Below, one piece after another: positions 9,201 through 15,165 of a stretch of 24,008 bases of DNA (its first letter is position 1; every line of letters starts with the position of its first letter). The position numbers were made by a program, and so were the translations under genes. Origin of the DNA: a virus; the IMG/VR virus record IMGVR_UViG_3300007352_000051, positions 1-24,008 of that record; one strand, 5' to 3'. The notes under the pieces were generated by a model. That model saw nothing but the letters and a program-made list of their open reading frames with translations, ran no database searches and was not told where the DNA came from.

Positions 9201-9738
9201 TGGAACCTGTTACGGTAGTATCAGTATCGAGAAGAGTTAAAGATGCAACGCCTACATAATCAGGCGCGGCCGCATCTGCGCTAACATCAGAACCCGAAGT
9301 CGTTAAATCTTTCTGGGGCTGAACATTGTTCGCCACGCCGGGCGGCCCCGAAGGTGCAGGAATACCTAGATCGTAAGTGTTTGTACCATCGTCCTTAATT
9401 TTAACATTTCCAGAGCAAATAAGAACATAGCCACGAGAAGTCCCAAAGCCAGCATCAGAAGCAGAACCGCCAGAAGCAATAACGCTGCCATTCCGAGTAA
9501 CACTTCCATCTTGATGTGCTGCATAGCGATTTAGTGTAGCTCCAAAATACTTTGAATAGATATGATGTGGGTAGGAGCCAAATGTGTAAATGTCAGCAAT
9601 TCCCGGAGTAAGCGTTAATGCACCTTCTTCGTCGATGGTAAGATTATCCATTCGCGCAAGGCCACGGGGGTCCCCGTTCTGAAAATCCGCAGACGGAACC
9701 CAGCCCAAAATCCAATTCTCACGTGTGATGGCTGCCAT
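6280..9738 (-). CDS. Tail nozzle / tail stabilisation-like protein with triplicated C-terminal domain (1152 aa)
   Basis: This is the largest gene in the window. The N-terminal part (residues about 25-55: ARMDNLTIDEEGALTLTPG) matches the pattern of tail tubular protein B / P22 gp10-type stabilisation proteins, where a list of 'D-N..i...G.l..RPG' opens a beta-propeller hub. The body to about residue 740 is beta-rich with repeated YxxS/T-G strands, as expected for such a hub. Residues 744-839, 840-940 and 941-1036 are three homologous units of 96-101 aa, each running from an (Y/F)-(L/R)-(K/R)-I-P motif to a (P/L)FEFYG motif; a further unrelated beta domain ends the protein. Compared with T7 gp12 (about 790 aa) it is long, and the triplication accounts for much of the excess. 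The ATG is 4 nt after the HNH gene stop and has no good ribosome site. P22 gp10- and T7 gp12-type proteins form the lower tail of short-tailed phages. Confidence 0.65.
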   Translation of the reverse strand: MAAITRENWILGWVPSADFQNGDPRGLARMDNLTIDEEGALTLTPGIADIYTFGSYPHHIYSKYFGATLNRYAAHQDGSVTRNGSVIASGGSASDAGFGTSRGYVLICSGNVKIKDDGTNTYDLGIPAPSGPPGVANNVQPQKDLTTSGSDVSADAAAPDYVGVASLTLLDTDTTVTGSTSPLSDDGFFFNVRIGNTAFLKSVKLVFYLDSTTDESDYYWYEWVNDGNSAFTRGINAWSTLSAARKDFQRAGDSYDKGWTNVTGAKVLIECSDASTNIVNDLRVLGGELGPLNDTYDYVQVYVTDDGKYIARSPESPIAGEVYVSHGFTTITPHTSGIPSEVTHIWVYRRSSRSNAPYFGRPRDAVRKLDKFYKVLEISSPFIDTNDTMSDEDALKEETLILGNLSVQSITEAIIGIVGDYNGRAIYIAPNEIYVSERDNPDLINPTLSLKLSGDSTTRNLWAYKADTGRILVGTTQDIYELSGTLDDLPDGTIDAIIRPLGVSHPPITSEVSSYQGTLYYLSSQGVTALAGANSVIISQQLNLLFQGTIRYEIAPVLISPNDTIAAPITVAKNKLFISLPLQDGARRVFVYDFAKNYWHPYYTDPIALFTEEDGKLIAAYGGGSGNALREIYTYSASYAQDIYFQTFHDNNGQPRNRKDVFTLKVTADTGNTAVNVSIAKNGGTQFTTVMSGVQFDGREEKLITIAETIGLGKTFAVKITGSGLTTCKIYNFSIEYEPRPEQLTYLRIPNSNLGTPARKRFVNFPFEIDTLGATCEFYPIIDGTLQTTSSFSFDRKATHIHYFDSEAVGTDIGGIICGLFEFYGIRTDEMVSEKMPTPVTYLKIPQTDYGTPNRKRHSSYKFRINTRGSSVRFTPRIDGTDQTALDFSTSEPSVTEYFFTTDTIGINIGGTLESLSSPKTPFEFYGTITPQDIEVLPPRLKEFRIPENNFGVAAKKRIRTIPMVINTNGADVTFTPYIDNVAGTASTLNTAVKMTTFHYFSTDVFGVDFSGDLVGSSPFEFYGFGKLENVETLPVGKKYDQIGPLRFDKMAKLLAIRLRVVAGGTSIPIKILNETEAIDPNMVSSVGEYNLTLTTVAGVDDVYEAILPKTVNGTVFRVILGPTTEAFHRYDLQLKLNVGGMEATPKWVKYA
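6631..7509 (-). repeat. Three tandem ~97-aa domains in the nozzle protein
   Basis: On the protein the units are residues 744-839, 840-940 and 941-1036. Each begins LTYLRIP, VTYLKIP or LKEFRIP, continues with G(T/V)xxxKR, an I(D/N)T(L/R/N)G strand, F(Y/T)P(I/R/Y)ID, and a Y/F-F-(D/T/S) strand before (V/I)GxDxGG-like residues, and ends (L/P)FEFYG. The copies have diverged at the DNA level, so they are old duplications rather than unstable direct repeats. Confidence 0.85.
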
Positions 9739-9742
9739 TGGT

Positions 9743-10210
9743 TTACTCGAAATTCAATCTAGCAAACTTGCCAAAAACTCGCTTAGCTGCGATATCATAT
9801 GCTTGTGCAGCGGCTTGCTCTGTATGAAAATAACCTAGGTGTTCTTCAAAACCATTATACTTTATTTTAGCTCGCCAGCGCCCCTCATTTCGTGTCACGC
9901 CTTTATATTGTGATGCTGTATTTTTTCGTTTTCTTAAATTACCATTATTTTGCGATTGGCAACAAAGGCGTAAGTTTTCTTTTCGGTGGTCTAAACGTGA
10001 TTCTTTATGGTCTACTTGCAAAGGGCCTGCGTAGTCTAAAAGATAACGATGCAAATAAACACTGCCACCCCCAGGGAGGTTAGCTCTAAAATAAACAACA
10101 CCCCTTCTATTATAATTTGGATACCAACTGAGCTTAGATACTTTTTCAATATCTTCAGCATCAATAATAACTTCGTGCCCGCCAATATTTAATCTTGTAA
10201 TCGCTGCCAT
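9743..10210 (-). CDS. HNH homing endonuclease with AP2 DNA-binding domain (155 aa)
   Basis: Residues 54-90 carry an HNH nuclease core: H54 in the first strand, then VDHKESRLDHRKENLR with the D67-H68 pair and the NLR helix (N79), followed by N88/N89. Residues 102-153 are an AP2/ERF-type domain (YKGVTR, W112, then LGYFHTEQAAAQAYDIAAK and FGKFARLN). This architecture is well known in free-standing phage homing endonucleases, which cut intron- or intein-free alleles and spread themselves. The gene starts directly after the stop of the LamG adhesin (TAA-ATG) and stops 4 nt before the nozzle gene, so it is inserted precisely between two virion genes. Its first six residues (MAAITR) are identical to those of the nozzle protein downstream. 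It is not expected to be a virion component. Confidence 0.92.
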   Translation of the reverse strand: MAAITRLNIGGHEVIIDAEDIEKVSKLSWYPNYNRRGVVYFRANLPGGGSVYLHRYLLDYAGPLQVDHKESRLDHRKENLRLCCQSQNNGNLRKRKNTASQYKGVTRNEGRWRAKIKYNGFEEHLGYFHTEQAAAQAYDIAAKRVFGKFARLNFE

Positions 10211-11563
10211 TTAATTCACCACGTCGTTGAGATAGCGTCGGAGATAATTCGTAAGAGAAGTATTGAGAAGCGTGCTTGCTGCATCGCTGAAGTTATTCAT
10301 GTCATCCGTAGAAGCATTAGAAGTGCCAGAAGATGAATTAGTGCTGATGGCATCAGATAGGTTATTCATACTATCGGACACAGTTAAATAGGAAGCTAAG
10401 AATAAGACAGCTGCATCGCTTAGAGTTAAAGTATCACTAAATGTTGGGAAATAATTAAATCTTAAAGCTGTGCTGTCACTAAGGCTAAAGGAGTCTCCAG
10501 GATTAATCGAAGCATAAAGAGAGAGCGCGGCCGCATCGCTAAGACTCAGTGTATCACTTGCAGTCTGCGCATTGGGTCCAAATGGAACAAGCGTAGCTTC
10601 ATCACCAAGCCCATAAAACATTGAATCGTATGCTTCAACTGGAAGACTAAAAGCATGGGTTACTGCATCGCTTAATTCTAGCGTATCGCTAACAAGATTG
10701 CCATAGCCTAGCGACGCATAGTCAAAGTTATTAGCTGCGAGTGAATTAACTTCAACGCCAATTGGACCATCGGGGCCTAATTGCCAAACTTTGCCATCAC
10801 CCCAACTATTAAGGTCGCTGCCAACTGTAACTAATATCCCATTAATAGCAGGAAGGCGCCATTTACGCGCTTGCGGAAAAGTTAGAAGATCATACGGCGC
10901 ATCTTTAAGCCATAGAATCTCTTCTTTGCTAATTGCACGATCATAGACATAAATATACCTAAAAGTCGCGCCAATCTGCTCAGAGTTAACCGCATTGCCG
11001 CCAATATAAACTGCACGAGTGCCAGTGTAAAGGCCGCTTGCTGTCCTTGAGTTTATGAGAACTGCATCATCATATGTCTTCTGCGAGAATACATCATCAA
11101 GTGTAAACGCTAAATGGAGCTGGCGGCCAACAATAGTCGCGACCGTTGCATCTAAATCATCAAACCACATCGAAAAACGAATTGTTGTAGCATTTTGTGG
11201 CCTAATAATGATGATCTGCCGATTAGAGCCTGAAATACCCATTGAAAAAGTAGCGCCTACGGTCGTAGACGTGCCTAACCCAGAGCATCCAAGAATAATT
11301 GAATAAGGTTTATTAGCAATATCCGGGCCTTGTGTATATGACCCTGCGGTGCCAACAGGAAGCACCATATCTCTATTGCCATCCCAAGAACATGTGTTCT
11401 CTACGGAAATAGCATTTTGAGCTACAAGATCATATACACCAGTTCCCGAACCCTCCAAAAAAGGGTACGCCGCTACAAGACCCTGTGTAAGCGGGTGGCC
11501 CCACTTAATCTGTGATCCCGCAGGAGGCTTTTTGTAGCCTCTCCCATTGGAGGAATATGCCAT
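10211..11563 (-). CDS. LamG/concanavalin-like tail adhesin with Ser-Asp repeats (450 aa)
   Basis: Residues about 25-230 look like a LamG/concanavalin A-like jelly-roll. The pattern GLVAAYPFLEGSG, then a D-L strand and the closing YIYVYDRAISKEEILWLKD is typical of LamG-like domains in phage fibre proteins, which bind glycans. A linker (about 230-290) is followed by at least six imperfect repeats of 'SDTLxLSDAxxL' to residue about 430. The start at 11563 follows the stop of the 198-aa gene by a few bases, with only a weak GGGT ribosome site. It lies between a beta-rich structural protein and the homing endonuclease. The likely role is a tail fibre or head fibre that binds host surface sugar; no enzymatic residues are recognised. 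Confidence 0.68.
   Translation of the reverse strand: MAYSSNGRGYKKPPAGSQIKWGHPLTQGLVAAYPFLEGSGTGVYDLVAQNAISVENTCSWDGNRDMVLPVGTAGSYTQGPDIANKPYSIILGCSGLGTSTTVGATFSMGISGSNRQIIIIRPQNATTIRFSMWFDDLDATVATIVGRQLHLAFTLDDVFSQKTYDDAVLINSRTASGLYTGTRAVYIGGNAVNSEQIGATFRYIYVYDRAISKEEILWLKDAPYDLLTFPQARKWRLPAINGILVTVGSDLNSWGDGKVWQLGPDGPIGVEVNSLAANNFDYASLGYGNLVSDTLELSDAVTHAFSLPVEAYDSMFYGLGDEATLVPFGPNAQTASDTLSLSDAAALSLYASINPGDSFSLSDSTALRFNYFPTFSDTLTLSDAAVLFLASYLTVSDSMNNLSDAISTNSSSGTSNASTDDMNNFSDAASTLLNTSLTNYLRRYLNDVVN
10270..10693 (-). repeat. Tandem Ser-Asp (SDTLxLSDA) repeats of the LamG adhesin
   Basis: Reading the minus strand, residues about 291-430 contain VSDTLELSDAVT, ASDTLSLSDAAA, GDSFSLSDSTAL, FSDTLTLSDAAV, VSDSMNNLSDAI and TDDMNNFSDAAS, spaced roughly 20-30 residues apart with variable hydrophobic links. 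They suggest a repetitive beta stalk. Similar units occur in the 289-aa protein and once in the 529-aa protein. Confidence 0.8.
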
Positions 11564-11568
11564 TTTAA

Positions 11569-12165
11569 TTACCCAATCGAATCACCAGAAACCATGTGAG
11601 CTTCAACTGCAACTGCTTGGCCCGTATTATCCGCATCAACAACTAAACGAAGGCGTGAAATAGCTGTAAGATCAAGCTGTGCTACAAACATTTCAGCTTG
11701 GTCGTAGATAGTAGCGCCTGTCTGAGCATTTACAAGGTTATCTTCAATTGTAACACTCGTATTCGTCGAGACAGACTTAATGCGGCCCCATTCGCTATTA
11801 GCAATAGTTCCATTGTCAATATAGATAAGGTCTGCAACAGTAAGGTTAGTCGTGGAGGCTACTGTAATGACGTTAGTTCCAGCGCTAACTGTACCCGATA
11901 CTGCTTCCGATTCCGCGGCCGCAGTTTGAGTTAGAAATCTTGCAATAGGGTACCAATGTCCATCAGCAGAGCTTTTAGAACTCGCTTCAATGCGAAATTC
12001 TACCGCTTGCGTGAGCGCAGTAGTAGCCCTGCGGCCAAAGTGAATAAAGATAGTGGCCGCAAGTTTAGTGCTTACGTCCAGCGCGCTTGAGATTAGTACC
12101 GTGTTTGACGCTACGCTTTGCAGCGCTAGAACTTCTGTTCCTGCCGTTTTTGTGATTGTTGCCAT
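11569..12165 (-). CDS. Beta-rich virion structural protein (198 aa)
   Basis: The ATG at 12165 follows TAAAGAGATTAAAG and lies inside the 3' end of the glycosyltransferase-methyltransferase gene, overlapping it by 101 bp in another frame. The protein is rich in Thr, Ala, Val and Ser with repeated short beta-strands. A segment near residues 88-120 (GTVSAGTNVITVASTTNLTV, then DLIYIDNGT) resembles a small barrel/binding module seen in many phage tail, collar or decoration proteins. There are no cysteines or membrane segments. The position before the LamG adhesin suggests a collar, fibre-base or decoration role. The exact family is not recognised. Confidence 0.65.
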   Translation of the reverse strand: MATITKTAGTEVLALQSVASNTVLISSALDVSTKLAATIFIHFGRRATTALTQAVEFRIEASSKSSADGHWYPIARFLTQTAAAESEAVSGTVSAGTNVITVASTTNLTVADLIYIDNGTIANSEWGRIKSVSTNTSVTIEDNLVNAQTGATIYDQAEMFVAQLDLTAISRLRLVVDADNTGQAVAVEAHMVSGDSIG

Positions 12166-13372
12166 CTTTAATCTCTTTAGCCTCTTTTACAGGGGCACTA
12201 AGTATCCCCGTCTTCTTTCCACGAAGAATCATGTTATAGCCCGATTCTTCAACGTTAACTTCATTTACACCATTATCTTTAAGGGCCTGCGCTACTCGCT
12301 TAGGCCATAGCCCATTGTAATGAAAGTCATAAGGATTACTCTGTGCACCGTAAAGAACATTAAGCACATCATTGCTTACTACGTCAGACTTAAAGTTCTT
12401 AATCGCCCATTCAATATTCGGAAGAACCAGAAAAACTTCACCGCCTGGCTTGAGAATTCGGAGCCATTCTTTCAAAACTTCTTCCCACTCGCTTCGACCC
12501 AAGTGTTCAAGGACGTGCGAAGAGAATACCAAGTCGAAAGACTCATTATCGAAAGGAAGCAGCCGCACATCACAGCGATAATCAGGGTTTACGTCATCAC
12601 GAATATCTACACGAACTAGATCGTAGCCCGGAAATTGCTCACTTCTATCGAGTGGGCCGCATCCAATGTCAACGCCCCGTTTAGCCTTCTCAAGATTTAG
12701 CTTACGGGTCGGAAGAGAATTAGATGGAAGGGAATACGCTTTATCTCCGTATACGTCAACATGTTTACAGAGCAAGGAAGAATCGCACCAGACTTTATAT
12801 TTCGTCTCTTCCAACACCTTCTTGCAAAAGTAGAGGTCTTCCGTCCACTGCTCGGCCATGTTGCGGGCATCTTTGAAGTCGTCATCGTCGATTGTCTTAA
12901 ACCAAGGCTTAGGGAGTTCTTTAAGCACATCTGTACGAATTAGAGTACAGTCCATTCCAAGACCAGTAACTTCAAAGAACTCGCCAGCTTTCCAATCCCA
13001 ATAAGACCCAACGCCATTTCCACGAAACACAAGTGGCGCGGGAGGATCACACTTACTGCAATAAACACCACCGACTACGCCAAGATTCGGGTCTTGCTCA
13101 GCACGAAAGATAAGCTGTTTAAGAGTTGCAAAAGGCGGAATTACATCGTCGCCAAGAAAGAAGACATATTTATGACCCTGCTTAACTGCCTCTTCGCATA
13201 CTTCATTTCGAGCCTGATCTACCGCTTTTCCCCACGGAACCATTACGTTCACGGAATAATTAATCGGAGGATTAAGCCCCTTATATTGAAGCGCCCACTC
13301 AAGAGTAATCGGGCGGCCAAGTGTAGGAATACCAATAAGTAGCCCAGGGCCACAAGTAAGTTTCTGTTGCAT
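12065..13372 (-). CDS. Glycosyltransferase-methyltransferase fusion protein (435 aa)
   Basis: Two enzyme domains are visible. Residues 9-210 form a GT-A-type glycosyltransferase: IGIPTLGRP strand, DQARNEV, then KYVFFLGDDV with the metal/sugar-nucleotide D75-D76 pair, and an acceptor-side WTEDLYFCKKV (E178-D179) with H204 downstream. Residues 232-330 form a class I SAM-dependent methyltransferase: RGVDIGCGP (motif I, SAM loop), VRVDIRDD (acidic end of strand 2), LPFDNESFDLVFSSHVLEH and LRILKPGG. The last ~33 residues are basic (KNGRNRSSSAAKR) and are encoded where the next gene overlaps. AGGTGA 9 nt before the ATG supports the start. The likely product adds a sugar and methylates it or a neighbouring residue; target (virion protein or host glycan) is unknown. 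Confidence 0.8.
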   Translation of the reverse strand: MQQKLTCGPGLLIGIPTLGRPITLEWALQYKGLNPPINYSVNVMVPWGKAVDQARNEVCEEAVKQGHKYVFFLGDDVIPPFATLKQLIFRAEQDPNLGVVGGVYCSKCDPPAPLVFRGNGVGSYWDWKAGEFFEVTGLGMDCTLIRTDVLKELPKPWFKTIDDDDFKDARNMAEQWTEDLYFCKKVLEETKYKVWCDSSLLCKHVDVYGDKAYSLPSNSLPTRKLNLEKAKRGVDIGCGPLDRSEQFPGYDLVRVDIRDDVNPDYRCDVRLLPFDNESFDLVFSSHVLEHLGRSEWEEVLKEWLRILKPGGEVFLVLPNIEWAIKNFKSDVVSNDVLNVLYGAQSNPYDFHYNGLWPKRVAQALKDNGVNEVNVEESGYNMILRGKKTGILSAPVKEAKEIKDGNNHKNGRNRSSSAAKRSVKHGTNLKRAGRKH

Positions 13373-13375
13373 ATA

Positions 13376-13711
13376 TTAATTCACCTGTTTAGTAAATTCC
13401 TCAAGTCGCTTATTAAGGGTTGTAATTTCAAGCTGAAGAAGCGCATTAGAATGATTTAATGCAGAAATAATCTCAGTTGCCTGAGTTAATTTCTTCTCTA
13501 GCTCATTAACTTTAGCAGTCATCCGTTCCAGCTCATCCCAAAGAGCTTTGCGGAGCTTTTCTTCCGTTTCCGCAAGTTGCTCCTCTCTATGAAGCTGTAC
13601 ATCCATCTCTTTCTCTTTAGATGGGATTGCCCGGCGAACTATTTCTGTAAAAAGCCCCCCGCCTAGGGCCGCGCTTAAAATCACGCCAACTTGGTTGACA
13701 TCCAAAGACAT
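13376..13711 (-). CDS. Membrane-anchored coiled-coil protein, spanin- or holin-like (111 aa)
   Basis: The ATG overlaps the upstream stop by one base (TAATG) and GGAG lies 7 nt before it. Residues 7-25 (QVGVILSAALGGGLFTEIV) form one hydrophobic segment near the N-terminus. Residues about 32-109 are a long charged coiled coil with regular Leu/Ile spacing (EELRKALWDE-like and LLQLEITTLNKRLEEF heptads). An N-terminal anchor followed by a long coiled coil is the plan of inner-membrane spanins, and it also occurs in many uncharacterised phage proteins near tail or lysis genes. No outer-membrane spanin partner (lipobox) or endolysin is in the window, so lysis is only one possibility. Confidence 0.6.
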   Translation of the reverse strand: MSLDVNQVGVILSAALGGGLFTEIVRRAIPSKEKEMDVQLHREEQLAETEEKLRKALWDELERMTAKVNELEKKLTQATEIISALNHSNALLQLEITTLNKRLEEFTKQVN

Positions 13712-14580
13712 TAACTCACTCCAATATTGACCCCAATTAGGATCATCACAATGCCTGATATTTCAAATACTTCTACCTCTATTGTAATGGCGTCACTGAG
13801 ATTATCCATATCATCAGCAACGGTTAGAGTTAATACAACTGCAAGAAGAATAGTTACTGCGTCAGCAAGATTATCTGCATTATCAGTAACGCCAAGAAAG
13901 TAATCTTTGAATGATGCAGAGACGGACTCAGAAAAACTATTAGCGCTATCTCCAGTCCCAAGTAAGTAAGATAAATTAAGGAGTTTATCATCACTCCAGC
14001 TATTTAATGAGTCGCTAGCTGTAACTGTAAGCTCTGATGTTCCAGCAGCCTCTGTAATGGAAAAGTGCGCAAGTGTGTGGTTGCTACCTACGCCAGATTT
14101 CCCAATGACAACTTTTAGTGTTGTCGTAGAGAAAGTTAAATTCTTTAATGCTTGGTTAGAGGCCCAATTTGAATCGGAAGTATGCAGAGTACCATTAATA
14201 TCATAATATTGATTTGCTCCCGGCGTACTTCCACTAGTCATCGAATAAAGACTAGTAGTATCGTCGAAAATTTCTATGTATTGCGTAGATTGCGCATTAG
14301 CCGCGTCCCCTAATGCACAACCAATATCATATGAGCCAGCAGCCGGAAGATCAATACGAAATGTTAAAGGAGAAGCAGCAGCTGCAAAATTAATTCCTGC
14401 AACTCTAGCATTTACTGTAGTAGAACGATTACGAGTAGAGGGAGAAGCAGGAGAGCCAGTCCACCCAAAAGTGATACCATTCCGCGTTTGCGGATAAGTA
14501 TCACCGATGGAATAGGTAGTATTCGCAGGGTCAGCGACGTAGCCCGACGTTGCTCTAAAATTGAAGCCATAAGTTGCCAT
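13711..14580 (-). CDS. Adhesin with galactose-binding-like N-domain and Ser-Asp repeats (289 aa)
   Basis: Residues 1-175 look like a beta-sandwich carbohydrate-binding domain: YGFNFRATSGYVADPANTTY, a GITFGW strand, FRIDLPAAGSYDIGCALGD and TLKVVIGKSG. This order resembles malectin/galactose-binding-like N-domains of polysaccharide-acting enzymes and phage fibres. Residues about 183-265 carry Ser-Asp repeats (ASDSLNSWSDDKLLNLS, TDNADNLADAVTI, ADDMDNLSDAITI) like those of the LamG adhesin. The C-terminus is hydrophobic (FEISGIVMILIGVNIGVS). The ATG has no ribosome site: it follows CCCCCCA, and the only in-frame alternatives upstream end in a TAG. A short GTG mini-ORF with a good ribosome site precedes it. 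A tail or head fibre role is inferred. Confidence 0.62.
   Translation of the reverse strand: MATYGFNFRATSGYVADPANTTYSIGDTYPQTRNGITFGWTGSPASPSTRNRSTTVNARVAGINFAAAASPLTFRIDLPAAGSYDIGCALGDAANAQSTQYIEIFDDTTSLYSMTSGSTPGANQYYDINGTLHTSDSNWASNQALKNLTFSTTTLKVVIGKSGVGSNHTLAHFSITEAAGTSELTVTASDSLNSWSDDKLLNLSYLLGTGDSANSFSESVSASFKDYFLGVTDNADNLADAVTILLAVVLTLTVADDMDNLSDAITIEVEVFEISGIVMILIGVNIGVS
13780..14033 (-). repeat. Ser-Asp repeats of the 289-aa adhesin
   Basis: Four degenerate units on the minus strand: ASDSLNSWSDDKLLNL, GDSANSFSESVSAS, TDNADNLADAVTIL and ADDMDNLSDAITIE. The first is strikingly like SDLNSWGDGKVWQL in the LamG adhesin (near residue 244 there), which supports a shared origin rather than chance composition. 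Confidence 0.7.
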
Positions 14581-14587
14581 TGGGGGG

Positions 14588-14614
14588 TCACTGTAAAATA
14601 ACTAAATAGCCCAC
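14588..14614 (-). other. Possible 8-codon leader mini-ORF
   Basis: After the TAG of the 89-aa gene, the minus strand reads TAGGAG, then 7 nt later a GTG opening a frame of eight codons ending in TGA at 14588-14590, 7 nt before the ATG of the 289-aa adhesin. The adhesin itself has no ribosome site, so translation may be coupled through this short frame. It may equally be the scar of a replaced gene start. Confidence 0.3.
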
Positions 14615-14624
14615 GCTGAGACTC

Positions 14625-14894
14625 CTACCGTTTATGCCACCGACTCCGATGAATTCGCGTATAAACATCGTTATACTGATGTTGAACAGCACTCAAAGCC
14701 CTATTAAAGCCTTCGAGTGAGCTAACATCAAAAGTATCGCTAAAACTCCCGCGGCTATCAAAAACATTATCTTCTGAGTCAATCTCAAAAGTAACGCTAA
14801 TTTTAATTCGGCTGGCCGCGGACGAGCCGAGATCAGGGTCTTTCAGAATCTTAAAAATCTGCAACGCGGCCCAAAGGCGTAGTTTATTTAGCAT
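14625..14894 (-). CDS. Unrecognised small phage protein (89 aa)
   Basis: It overlaps the upstream 86-aa gene by one base (TAATG), so it is translationally coupled to it. The N-terminal 25 residues look like an amphipathic basic helix (LRLWAALQIFKILKDPDLGS). Residues 30-60 are beta-rich and acidic (ISVTFEIDSEDNVF), and the C-terminus is helical and basic (NDVYTRIHRSRWHKR). No membrane segment, signal peptide or known motif is seen. Its coupling to a conserved small virion protein suggests a minor structural or assembly role; nothing more can be said. Confidence 0.65.
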   Translation of the reverse strand: MLNKLRLWAALQIFKILKDPDLGSSAASRIKISVTFEIDSEDNVFDSRGSFSDTFDVSSLEGFNRALSAVQHQYNDVYTRIHRSRWHKR

Positions 14895-15154
14895 TAAATT
14901 AACCCCACGATATTCGTTGCAGTTGTGCTAGTAGAATAAACCCGGCGAACCTTAAAAGGATAGACACTTCCGGCGGCGACGTTTACCAATGTAACAGGCG
15001 TATCATCATCTACGAAGAGAACTCGAATATTTCCGGTGCCCCCAATAAAGAGAGCCTTCGGAACATCCTCAGCTTCATAGACAGTAGTATCGCTTGGCGT
15101 TATTGCAAACGCGCTAGTTGCCGGACCAAAACGGTCAGCATTAATACCAGGCAT
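14894..15154 (-). CDS. Small beta-rich virion-associated protein (86 aa)
   Basis: AAGGAG 8 nt before the ATG supports the start. The sequence has the pattern of a widespread small phage protein: 'a.aItPsDtt' (AFAITPSDTTVYEAEDVPKA), then an (A)L(F/Y)(I/V)G-tGnIrVLF strand, 'vtl.nVaaGsvyPfkVrRV' and 'T.aTnIvgL' at the end. Such proteins are found among capsid and tail genes and are thought to be minor structural components. It has no cysteine and no membrane segment. I recognise the pattern, but I do not know an established function. Confidence 0.65.
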   Translation of the reverse strand: MPGINADRFGPATSAFAITPSDTTVYEAEDVPKALFIGGTGNIRVLFVDDDTPVTLVNVAAGSVYPFKVRRVYSTSTTATNIVGLI

Positions 15155-15165
15155 AACTATGCTCC

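Noticed and set aside
13376-13711. Firm call of holin or spanin
   Set aside because: A single hydrophobic segment plus coiled coil is compatible, but there is no endolysin or lipobox partner here, so only a tentative label was kept.
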